Shown piece by piece: positions 45,700 to 54,966 of a stretch of DNA of 64,000 nucleotides. Position numbers and translations under genes: made by a program. Positions within the stretch are counted from its first letter, which is position 1, and every line of letters begins with the position of its first letter. The notes beneath the pieces were generated by a model, which searched no databases, was not told where the DNA came from, and saw only the letters and a program-made list of their open reading frames with translations. The DNA is from Rhizopus sp. PT2906 (Eukaryota; Mucoromycota; Mucoromycetes; Mucorales; Rhizopodaceae): positions 35,616-99,615 of the forward strand of contig JAMYHX010000123.1 in NCBI GenBank assembly GCA_025529335.1, written 5' to 3'.

Positions 45700-47935
45700 T
45701 TATGCTTGCTCTTTTGAGCGCTCGAATGCTGGATGCTTCTTATTTTCTTGTTCTGCAGCAAACATAAAAACATTGAAAATATTTTTCGCAGCATTGACGT
45801 CGCGATTCCAGACGATATTACAGCTGTTGTTGTTACACTTTAATATCGCATGTGCTCTTCGCTTTGAGTTTATCGCTGTAATATTGTCAAGCTGTCTATT
45901 TTTACAAGCATTGCAGACTTGGCTTGTTAAGTATTCGTCTACGAAACATACTTGTAACGCGTTTGTCTGCATTTGTATTTTTTTTTGATCAGCTTGACAG
46001 GTGCAGCTCTTTTTCCCTTCATAGTAGCCGCAAAGGTTGCATTGCCAAATGCGACTATGGTTTTTGCAGGAGGGATCATTGTATCCTGAGGGGCACTTGG
46101 GTAATGCCTAGAATTGTTTTTCGTAGCTGTGTTTACTCCAATTTTGCTACCCTGCCTGTATTTTTTGCTGTTGACCACTAGCCGCTTGCAGAATTCGTCA
46201 ATTGCTTTTTGCTTTCTTAAATAGGTCTTGAATTTTAACTTGGAGGATCTATTGTTTATATATTATTGTTTTTTATAAACAGCACTTCTTTTTTATTGTT
46301 TTACCAGTTATCAGCAAAATAATAATTGTATATTGTGTCAAAGTGGATTACTCTTTCTTTATATGCTTTTATGAAGTCATGCATATTTGTTGTTTTCAAA
46401 GAACACAGCTGGTTTATTAAATTGAATACTGTTTCGTTTTCACTTTGATGCTTTTTTCTTATAAAAGTTGCATCATTATAGCCACAAAGATGGTAATATT
46501 CATCGAGACTTGTTATCCTTTGCCGTTCATTGTCACCGGAAGAGTCTACAGCCGTAATGATACTTGTTATACCTGGATCAACCGCCCAAATATCACAACC
46601 ATTTCGGGTGTCATCAATAAAATTTGAGGGATTTTTAGTTGTTGTCAAAGATCTCTTGACAGTTCGGGTAAAATGAAAAGATATCGAATGACCATCTGTC
46701 GTTATAACGTTTCTATTAATGATAATTAGATATTCCTGTATTGTATTATTATTTTACATATAGCTTGCTTGAACTTCTTTTTCCCATTCGTAAGACTGTC
46801 TCTAGTACGAAATCCCAATTTGGTATAATTGAACAAATGGTAGCAAAAATCAGTCAAGTCAGATTTGGTTTTCACCAGTCTCCAAAAAGCTTGAACATCA
46901 ATTTGGATTGATTTTGTCTGAACGGAATATATAGGCGCAATGAAAAAAAAAAAAAAAAAACGACATCCTCTTTTGTCAGTGTATTTAGCAGGAATGAACG
47001 TGCCATCTTGTATTCTTGTTTTAACTGTATAATAAAATTTTGAACTACTGATGCTTGTTGAGGAGTAAGCTTGGCTAGTTTTTTTCCTGGGGCAAACGTC
47101 TTGTTAGAATTGATTGACTGCAATGTTTCTTCTCTTAAAGAATTAAACTTCTTTTTGCTCAAAACACCAGCGAATGGAAGTTCTCTGAGCTTACGATACA
47201 TATACGCTTTGGAAGCGAATTTTGAGGGTACGTTTTCCATAATAAAAACTTTTTTTGTACTTCTTGCGAAAGAAAATAGAACCACTTGAGGAACAAGTGA
47301 GGTTTTGAGTAAAGCGTATCGGAATCACACTGATCTGATTAGTATTTAGACTACATGTTTGCTATGCTTTCAGTGATTTCTTTATAGTAGTTACTGCATG
47401 GGACAGACGATGGCCAAGATGGCTCTGAGCCTTGTTTTTGTTTGTAAATGAAGTATACAAAGGCTTTTCTGGAAACCACTGGGAGCTCTTTACAGCAATT
47501 ACTTGAGTTGTTGTCAGACATCATATTCAGAAAGTACATCATCGATCTTCGTTCGTGTGTCTCGTGAATGTGATTTCTAACCAGGACTTCGTATTGCTTA
47601 ACAGCGATGGAAAGAATACCTGAGTAGTTTATACTTTTTAAAGATTTGTGGTCTACAGTTGTAAATTCACAGAAAAGAGTAAAGTATTCTTTGAGATAGT
47701 GTGGTGCTTTCTTTCCATTTCCAGTCATTACCGCAAATATATTTGTGAATAAACTTTGTTCAATACCTGGAATAACCTGAGCGTCATCGAGCAGTTTGAT
47801 GAAGATGAAATTGGCAATAGTGTTTAATATTGACTGATAATGAACAAGATTGGATACTTTACATTCATTTAGCTTTGCGCCTTTTGAAGGTCTTTCTAAG
47901 CTGGATGGTGTAGAATGTCTTTTCGTTTGAAGCAA
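45700..47935 (-). pseudogene. Fanzor nuclease, locus C (near-complete, broken)
   Basis: Read on the minus strand. 47935-47351 is the N-terminal region (MLQTKRHSTPSSLERPSK to ESIANM). 47285-46872 has KKVFIMENVPSKFASKAYMY. 46860-46745 has FCYHLFNYTKLGFRTRDS. 46705-46301 carries the Fanzor hallmark TTDGHSISFHF and RuvC-I IWAVDPGITSIITAV (Asp at 46577-46579). 46245-45939 carries LKFKTYLRKQKAIDEFCKRL and the RuvC-II-like KTIVAFGNATF and MKGKRAAP. 45972-45700 carries VDEYLTSQVCNACKNRQL, the second zinc pair LKCNNNSCNIVW and RuvC-III WNRDVNAAKNI (Asp at 45799-45801). Catalytic and zinc residues are therefore present, but frames change between segments. Some changes may be introns. The one before VDEYL looks like a single lost G near 45940, judged against locus B. 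Confidence 0.82.
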
Positions 47936-48239
47936 AATGAAAGAGAGTATTGTTGTTCATTTATCAAAATTCATTTATCAAAATACATTTAATCAATAAA
48001 ATCACGTCCTTTTTTCAGGTCCAATAAACTTATGCTGTCGTAACATTTGGTATCGGCTTTAGCGTGGAATCGAATAACTCAGTGAATACAATGAAAGATG
48101 ATCTCTATTATAAATATAACTTGAAATATGCGTGTTATCTCTTCTTTAGGCTTTGCTCACAAATATACTTTTATTCAACCCACTAGATTGCGAATGGTGT
48201 TAAGGTTGTCTTTTATGAGCTTCAGTTTAAATATTCCTA

Positions 48240-48263
48240 GTCTGAATTTAAAGTGCGAATACT
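48240..48263 (-). repeat. Right terminal inverted repeat of the Fanzor element
   Basis: Exact reverse complement of 45459-45482; it lies about 107 bases upstream of the ZIP gene's preferred ATG. Confidence 0.85.
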
Positions 48264-48369
48264 ATATTTCGATCTCTTCGGAGTAACAAAAAAATTTTCA
48301 TGCAGTACTGATGACGATCCCTCTCTCCTTTGCTTTTCTTTTTTGTTTCTTTTCTTTATCTTCCAAATC

Positions 48370-49327
48370 ATGTTAGGGCAAACAGTGCTTGCCATTTTAT
48401 TCACAGAAAATGCAATGATGAATGCATTATTAGCGACAACTTACATATCTGTTATACCCAACTTACTACTTTATTTTGTCCCTCCCAATATTCAACCGAC
48501 TACCTTGAATACACTAGTTCATTTTGCTATTGGTAATAACCGTTAAAAAAGAGAGGAGGGCAGAACTTACTAAACGCGTACTTATAGGCAGTTTATTAGG
48601 CGACGTATTTATTCATTTATTACCTCATGCTTTTAGTAAACATCAACATAACCATCATGATCAAAACAATGAACATAAACATATTTTGGTGGGCATCAGT
48701 ACATTTGCTGGATTATTCATATTTTATGCTTCAGATAAGATAATGAGATCTATGTATGGCAATAAGAGTCACAGCCATAGCCATAAAGATCAGAAAGAGA
48801 AAAAGGGACATGAAAAGATAATACAGGCCAGCACTTATCTTAATCTATTAGCAGATTTTACTCACAATCTGACGGATGGTATTGCTATGGCTGCATCGTT
48901 TTACGCATCTCCTGCAGTTGGTGCAACAACAACAATTGCTGTATTTTTTCATGAAATACCTCATGAAGTGAGTGATTATGCTATCCTCATCAAATCAGGA
49001 TTCAGTAAAAAGCGTGCAATGATGGCCCAATTTACGACTGCCATAGGCGCCTATATTGGTACCTTGATTGGCATATTCATTGAGGAGACAGCCATTCAAT
49101 TCCTTGATCATCATCACCGTGGATTGTTAGGTACAGACATGACTTGGGGAGATTTGACGATTCCGATTACTGCTGGAGGCTTCATTTATATTGCTACAGT
49201 AGGCGTCATGCCAGAGTTACTAGGTCATCATCATAGCAAGCTTCAGGCATTGAAAGAACTCACTGCAATGATATCGGGAATTGGACTAATGGCTATCATC
49301 TCTTGGAAGGAGCCTCATCATCACTAA
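48370..49327 (+). CDS. ZIP-family zinc transporter (LZT/ZIP7-ZIP13 type)
   Basis: Two exons, 48370-48532 and 48588-49327, give 300 residues. There are several membrane segments, His-rich loops (KHQHNHHDQNNEHKH; SHSHSHKD), and the metal-path motifs DFTHNLTDGIAMAASF (HNxxDG) and FHEIPHEVSDYAIL, which is the HEIPHE signature of the LIV-1/ZIP7 subgroup. This group moves zinc from the ER, Golgi or other secretory compartments to the cytosol (yeast Yke4 class). The tail ends EPHHH. The frame stays open upstream to 48253, inside the transposon repeat, but the first ATG at 48370 is preferred. The upstream insertion of the Fanzor element may have replaced or altered its promoter. Confidence 0.9.
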
Positions 49328-49350
49328 TACCCACCTCTCTCCTGGATTAC

Positions 49351-49470
49351 ATATGTAAATAAAGGCTAACACTCTATCACTCTATCACTAATAACATAAC
49401 ATAACATCACTCTAATCACTTTCACTCTATCACTCTAACACTAACACCAATTTGTATTGGAATTAGAAAA
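49351..49470 (+). repeat. CACTCTA array and leader before Helitron copy 2
   Basis: Diverged partner of 39419-39530: a shared TATGTAAATA start, CACTCTATC units at 49369-49439, then TTTGTATTGGAATTAGAAAA. It begins 24 bases after the ZIP stop codon. Confidence 0.55.
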
Positions 49471-49748
49471 AAGTGCAAGTAACACAAGCATCTTACCGCA
49501 CAAAAGCCGGAACAATAAAGAAAAGGACTGTTTTTTTACCATCTGTACGGGCCGAACACGCGACGCATGAGCACACATGTTTTATTGCCACTATTGTACC
49601 TTGATTCAGTTTTACTCTCTTCTTTTTTCTTATATTCATAATAACATTGCACCTTCAATAAGAACCTTTAGGTACATACAAAAATAAGCACTTTCTTAAA
49701 AGCATTGCACTGGGACTTATTCACTAATGCTTGATCTTACATTAGTAC

Positions 49749-51600
49749 ATGAACAATGATACCGTTTCCGCACCTACTACCAACTGCTCATCCTGCCGTG
49801 CACCTTTAACAGTTGATTCACATCATCGTACCCGTTAAGCATGCAGAGAACGAGTAGCAGCATCACGTCGCAGACGTCGTGTCGAAGACGAACACGAAGA
49901 AACTGATGTCGCTACTAGACCTAGAGGAAGACCAAGAACAATTGAGTCTTCTGATGCTGAAAGTAGATCCAGAGGCAGACTCAGGGCAGAACCTGCTGTC
50001 TATATCTTGCAGCTTTCTCGCCTTCGTCCTTTGGGCCTTGAACGTATGGACAAGGAATGCTCACACTGTCATGCCTTGCATTGGATCGATGAAAGGCAAA
50101 AGACATCATCTTTGAGCAATTCAAGCTGGGAATCATGTTGCAAGCGGGGATCAGTCCAGCTGCTCAGCTCTTGCCTGACCCACCTCAATACTTGAAGTAC
50201 TTGCTTGCAAGTACAGACACTCAAGGAAGATACTTTAAGGACAACCTTCGTCAGTATAACGCTGCCTTTGCGTTTACTTTCTTAGGCTGCAACATTGTCT
50301 CGACTGAAGATCGTGCCAACAGCAACAGCAACAGCAACAACAACAACAATAACAATAGAGGTGGATTAAACGCCTTTCAGATTCATGGCGCACTTTGTCA
50401 CCGTCAAAACCCCTTGATTCCAGTTGAAGGCAGTGAGTCTTCCTACGCTTAGCTATATATATTTGATCCTTCTTATGCCGCTGAAAGAAGACAAGCAAGA
50501 AACAGTAACTTTGATCCTGAGATCATTAGGGAGCTTTCAGTTATGCTTGCTCAATGCAATCCCTTTGCGCGTGTATATCGTCATGCACATGAGGTACTGA
50601 GCAACCATGAGAGCAGTAACGCTATCAGTTATGGTAATGACCAAAGAGAAGACAGTGCGCCATACATCATTATCAGCCCATCAATGAGAGTGCGTTTAAT
50701 TGAAAGAAGCGATAGACGAACTCACAACCTTCCAACAATGGGGGGAGACTGTTGCTGCTACCCCAGTCGAGTATAGTGATAGAGGCTTCCGTAATGTTGT
50801 TCGTACCTTGAGAAGCAATAGCAATCTTCGTCAAACACTGTATTTGAGCAGCACTTTCAACATATCAGTCAAGCGCATGCTGCATACATGCCAACACACT
50901 ATGTACTTTTATTTCCACATGGAACATATAGGTGACATTGGGGCTTGCAACTTTCGTTGCCAACTACCAACATTAGTCTTCCTCCTTCTTCTTCTTCTAC
51001 TACTACTGTCGAAGATCATCTTCCTATAGAAGAAAGGGACAGATTACCTCAACGCGCTTACTACAGATTCAGATTGCACCTGAGAGGAGAGCATGGGTTT
51101 TCTGCTATCTTTTATGCAAAAAAGCTTTTTCAGTAGTACCTGGTGGATGTATGGGCGATCTATGACCAGAATAAGTTAGACCGGATTCGTCACAACTAAG
51201 ATAGACTTCGGGCTGATGTTTAAAACGAATTAGAGATGCTATTGCTGAAGGCGACCAAGTTAACGTTGCTAACTTGGGACGTCGTTTCATTCTCCCAAGC
51301 CATCTTTGTTCATCACTTTTACGGCAAATCCCAAGTGAGCAGAAATTACTGATGAGCTGCTACCCGGTCAAGTAGCATTCGATAGACCAGATTTGGTGGC
51401 GAGGATGTTCAACCTGAAGGTTCGCCACCTTTTAAAAGATTTGAAAAAGAAGAACATCTTTGGCCGATACAAGAGATTTGTTCGTACCATTGAGTACCAA
51501 AAACGAGGTTTGCCTCCCGTAGGGGTCAAGTATAGCAAGAAGAAAAGAAAGAAGAAAAAATTGATGGCAAATTCAGAAGAAAAAGGAGAACCAAGTTGTC
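49749..51600 (+). mobile_element. Helitron fragment, copy 2 (longer, dead)
   Basis: Starts MNNDTVSAPTTNCSSCRAP and from 49779 to 50939 matches copy 1 with no difference noticed. It then continues into parts missing from copy 1: RAYYRFRLHLRGEHGFSAIF, VDVWAIYDQNKLDRIRHN, a block reading LGRRFILPSSH, and DRPDLVARMFNLKVRHLLKDL with FVRTIEYQKRGLPPV, the approach to the Rep HUH motif in Helitrons. A deletion joins the SSH block to the DRPDL block. The His-x-His of the Rep domain is not reached because Fanzor-related sequence follows. Confidence 0.82.
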
Positions 51601-51639
51601 AAAAATAGGTTTGTAATCAATTTTAGCTTTGATATTCAA

Positions 51640-52058
51640 GTCTTATTTAATTATTGTTTTAAAGAAGTCAAAAGCGGAAGCCCGAAAAGTTACAAATAGA
51701 AAAAGAGAAAGTACCCCTTGTTGTCTTTGGTGCGGAAATGTTTGGCAAAGACTCAATAAAGCTGAAGGGAAGCAGGTGTGGTGTCACTGGCGTTTTTTGG
51801 CGGGCGGTAAAAAGAAGAGAAGCAGCTGGAGATCTCATCGCTATTACAATTGATGAATACAAAACTTCAAAAGTTTGCAATGCTTGTAACAACGATCTTC
51901 TTCCAAGAATGTCTGAATTGAAAGGCTGTAGTGTCCTGATTTGCAACACCTGTAATACATTATGGCAACGAGATATCAACGCTTGCAAGAATATGCTCTC
52001 TATTTCTCTTTCAATTTGGGATGGAAGAGGGCAACCTTCTAAGTATAGAAGAAATTAA
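51640..52058 (+). pseudogene. Fanzor relic, locus D (C-terminal half)
   Basis: From about 51690 one frame reads KVPLVVFGAEMFGKDSIKLKG and continues GVFWRAVKRREAAGDLIAITIDEYKTSKVCNACNN. It then has a second zinc pair LICNTCNTLW and WQRDINACKNM with RuvC-III Asp at 51972-51974, ending KYRRN. This C-terminal part looks uninterrupted. Everything upstream of RuvC-II is missing or replaced by Helitron sequence, and the Lys-rich stretch 51535-51605 may be a remnant of the Fanzor bridge. It resembles the Fanzor2-like branch more than loci B and C do. It cannot act alone. Confidence 0.85.
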
Positions 52059-52297
52059 ATGTTGTATAAAATCGCCGTAATGAACACGGTTTCCCTTTTG
52101 GGATAAAGATTATTACAGGTAAAGAAGTTGTCTGATAATTTTACTTGATCCAAAAACTTTGATTTTTACTTAATTTTTATATAAATGATATGATCGGCGT
52201 TTTAATTGGTTCCTGAGCTGGAAAATTGAGGGAGGGTTGTATTGACCAACAAAGTGAGCAAATCAAAAGATCCCTCTCTTTAATACTTCAATACATA

Positions 52298-53125
52298 ATG
52301 GTGCGTAGTAGCATTAAGAAAGAACGGGAGAGAGAGACAGAGAGAGAGAATGCGAGAGGGGAGTAGGGCCATGGATTAGATGATAGACAATGGATGGAAT
52401 AGACAAAGATATTGGATGTCAATGGATGGATGAATAAATGGATGGATGGATGGATGGATGATATAGCATAACGATGCATCATATAACAAAGCAGGCACTC
52501 TATCAACAAACAACAGTGTTAGATGGATGAAGATGAGAGAAGTTCGTATATTGTGGATAGATCATGTGAAAAGGAAGGGATCATTAGAAATGTGAATTAT
52601 GGAATAATGAAATGAATGAAATCGACCACGGTCCAATGAGACATGCTCTACACAATTGCCTTTATCTCTCTCTCTTTCTTTCTTTTTTGTCATTGAACAA
52701 CATGACTAACATTTATGCATTTTCTATTATAGGCCGACGCTTCATCTGTCACCATTCGCACTCGTAAGTTCCTCACCAACCGCTTGCTCCAACGTAAGCA
52801 AATGGTTGTCGATGTCATCCACCCTGGACTCGCTAATGTCTCAAAGGACGAACTCCGTGCCAAGATCGCCAAGATGTACAAGGCTGAAAAGGAAGTTGTT
52901 TCCGTCTTTGGTTTCAAGACCCACTTTGGTGGTGGAAAGACCACTGGTTTCGCTTTGATCTATGACAACCTCGAAGCTTTGAAGAAGTTTGAACCCAGAT
53001 ACCGTCTCGTTCGTTACGGTCTTGCTGAACCTCCTAAGGGTGGTCGTAAGCAACGCAAGGAAAAGAAGAACCGTGATAAGAAGTTCCGTGGTGTTAGAAA
53101 GACTAAGAAGGTCAGAAAGGAATAA
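52298..53125 (+). CDS. RPS24: 40S ribosomal protein eS24
   Basis: Component of the small ribosomal subunit. Exon 1 is only the start codon (52298-52300, ATG followed directly by a GTGCGT donor); exon 2 is 52733-53125. Together they give 131 residues: ADASSVTIRTRKFLTNRLL, VVDVIHPGLANVSKDELR, KEVVSVFGFKTHFGGGKTTGFALIYD, and a Lys/Arg-rich tail. The 432-base intron is far longer than the usual 50-base introns here and has a clear branch site (CATGACTAAC) before TCTATTATAG. It contains GA-rich and ATGG tandem repeats. Long first introns at the ATG are common in fungal ribosomal protein genes and often raise expression. Confidence 0.96.
52438..52460 (+). repeat. ATGG tetranucleotide repeat in the RPS24 intron
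   Basis: Five to six tandem ATGG units, with similar units scattered at 52390-52435. Confidence 0.8.
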
Positions 53126-53568
53126 ACAAATAAAGCATCATCTGTTTAGTTATGGATTTGTATGTGGAATACTTTTCTACAACATTTGTTTACACTTAAT
53201 TCATAAACTATTCGTATACTGATAACAAAATAATGATATAAAAGAACTGTTTAGTAAATCAGTTATTGAATTGATATTAAATACTTTATAAAGAAGAGGG
53301 TTTGTAAGAGAAAAAGAGAAGTCAAGATCAAAGTCTAATACAAAGTCTTTGACAACTTTTTCAGTTACTTGTTATTTATAAGTGTTGATCACATTTATCT
53401 TTTCTCAAAAATATCAAGCTCATTTTATGTATTAAATGTTGTCTTTTAAACAATAAAGAAGACATAGAAAATCAACTAAAGTGTAATTGTTATTGATCTT
53501 GTAATGTGTGTGAATAATTTATGAAAAAGTGTATAAAAAAACATGATTATGTGGATATATATACGCTA

Positions 53569-53605
<37 letters not shown>

Positions 53606-53657
53606 ATAATGAAGAGAAAAAACGAGTATCAAGATTTTTATTGTTGTGTCTTTGATA
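53126..53657. other. Intergenic with TG microsatellite
   Basis: 3' regions of convergent RPS24 and the secreted-protein gene. A (TG)n run lies at about 53573-53602. Confidence 0.5.
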
Positions 53658-54272
53658 TTATATGCATGTTTTTACATCAGCATCGTTTCTCCCTCTCTTT
53701 ACAGAATGGCCACTTCCGATCTGCTGATAGTACAGTCCAAACTTGGAAGGATCAGGTAGATACGCTTTGTCACTGCAATACGCATCATCAATAGGCTCAA
53801 ACGAAAATAAGGCGGCACGATCTGGAGAGTATGCGGAGGACATCGTGTCGGGTTGAAAGGTGATGAGTAGACCATCCTGTTTACGTCGGATCAACCAATG
53901 GTCTTCCAAATGAGACGGCTTAAGAACAAATACTTCACTTTCTGTTTGTGGTGCAGGATTGACGTACGACTGCTGTCGTCCCCAGCTATACATTTTCTCT
54001 GTACCAAAGAACTTTGTCTCGACATGGACTGCATCCCATGGGAAGACCTTGCCAGATTTTCCTTGAGCATTTGTCAGCTTGGTTGCGCCATGGACAGATG
54101 GAAGCTCTTTCTTGAGCATGAGCCGATATGTGTCCCATCTACGGCGCTTACCCCATCCAATTGTTCCTTCTCCCGCTTCGCTCCAAGCAGTGAGTGCATA
54201 ACATGTATTGTATTCTGGATAAGCGGCAAGGCAAGAGGTTATGAGTACAAATAGAAGAAATATGGATGTCAT
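53658..54272 (-). CDS. Orphan secreted protein
   Basis: A single-exon frame of 204 residues with a clear signal peptide (MTSIFLLFVLITSCLAAYP, likely cut after residue 16-17). The mature part is rich in Trp and Tyr (LTAWSEAGEGTIGWGKRRRW, MYSWGRQQSYVNP, DHWLIRRKQDG) and has three or four Cys. No family is recognised. Trp/Gly patterns and LIRRKQDGLLITF hint at a beta-rich fold. The last 15 residues after GSGHS may be read-through of an intron, as GTAAAG follows there. Upstream DNA has A-rich tracts. A cell-wall or effector-type role is possible but unproven. Confidence 0.65.
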   Translation of the reverse strand: MTSIFLLFVLITSCLAAYPEYNTCYALTAWSEAGEGTIGWGKRRRWDTYRLMLKKELPSVHGATKLTNAQGKSGKVFPWDAVHVETKFFGTEKMYSWGRQQSYVNPAPQTESEVFVLKPSHLEDHWLIRRKQDGLLITFQPDTMSSAYSPDRAALFSFEPIDDAYCSDKAYLPDPSKFGLYYQQIGSGHSVKRGRNDADVKTCI

Positions 54273-54966
54273 TCTTTACGAATTAGTAAAAGTAAACAAT
54301 CAAAATCCTTCTATTTATATGATCATTTTTTATAATGCATCCAACAACAGCTCCAAAAAAAGAAGGCGTATACCCATGCGTGAGATAAAGTGATGGGATT
54401 GGTTAGGTAAGCAGCGGTTTAGCCATGGTTTGCAATTGAATGAATAAAGGAAAATGATGATAGTAATGCCAAAAAAAAAACTCTGAGAAAACAAAAGATA
54501 TTTGGATATGTGTATATTAAGTAAACGTGTATATTGAATATATTTTCATTAGACCCACTGTTAGTTAAAGAGGATACTTTGCCCGTTACCAAGTCCTTGG
54601 CCGATAATTGAGGTGAAAGAAGGAAGGGGAGAGAGAGAGAGAATACTAACGCGGCTTGTCTTATGTAAAGATGATCTTTTCAACTTTAAGAATATCTCTT
54701 TTTTTTTTCGTAAGGGAGGTTATTTATGACCTCCAGGGTTTATTGGTTATAAATCATTTTATGATTATTTTCTGTTCTACAATGTTTTTGGGTTTTATAA
54801 TTTCGTTTTTGCGTCCAGTGGGCTCATAGGTAGGACAATTACAATATTTACAAATGGTGAACTAGTTAAAAATCTCTTTTACCTATGAAGCACTATGATT
54901 ATGCTACTTTTTAAAAGTCCGTACTAATTTTCCCTCTTTTCTCACTTTCTTTAATATTTATTGCTA
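54273..54966. other. Divergent intergenic region
   Basis: Between the secreted-protein and syntaxin-18 genes. AT-rich with a GA run at about 54630-54642 and a poly-T run at about 54701. No other feature was recognised. Confidence 0.45.

Larger units (their letters stand above)
45459..48263 (-). mobile_element. TIR-bounded Fanzor transposon (2.8 kb)
   Basis: The element runs between two perfect 24-base inverted repeats and carries one recognisable cargo, the Fanzor of locus C on the minus strand. No DDE transposase was seen, so it would be non-autonomous. The ends contain TA two bases in (AGTATTCGC), which could be a TA target duplication of Tc1/mariner type, but the flanks do not settle it. 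It sits between the FrnE-like and ZIP genes. Confidence 0.75.
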
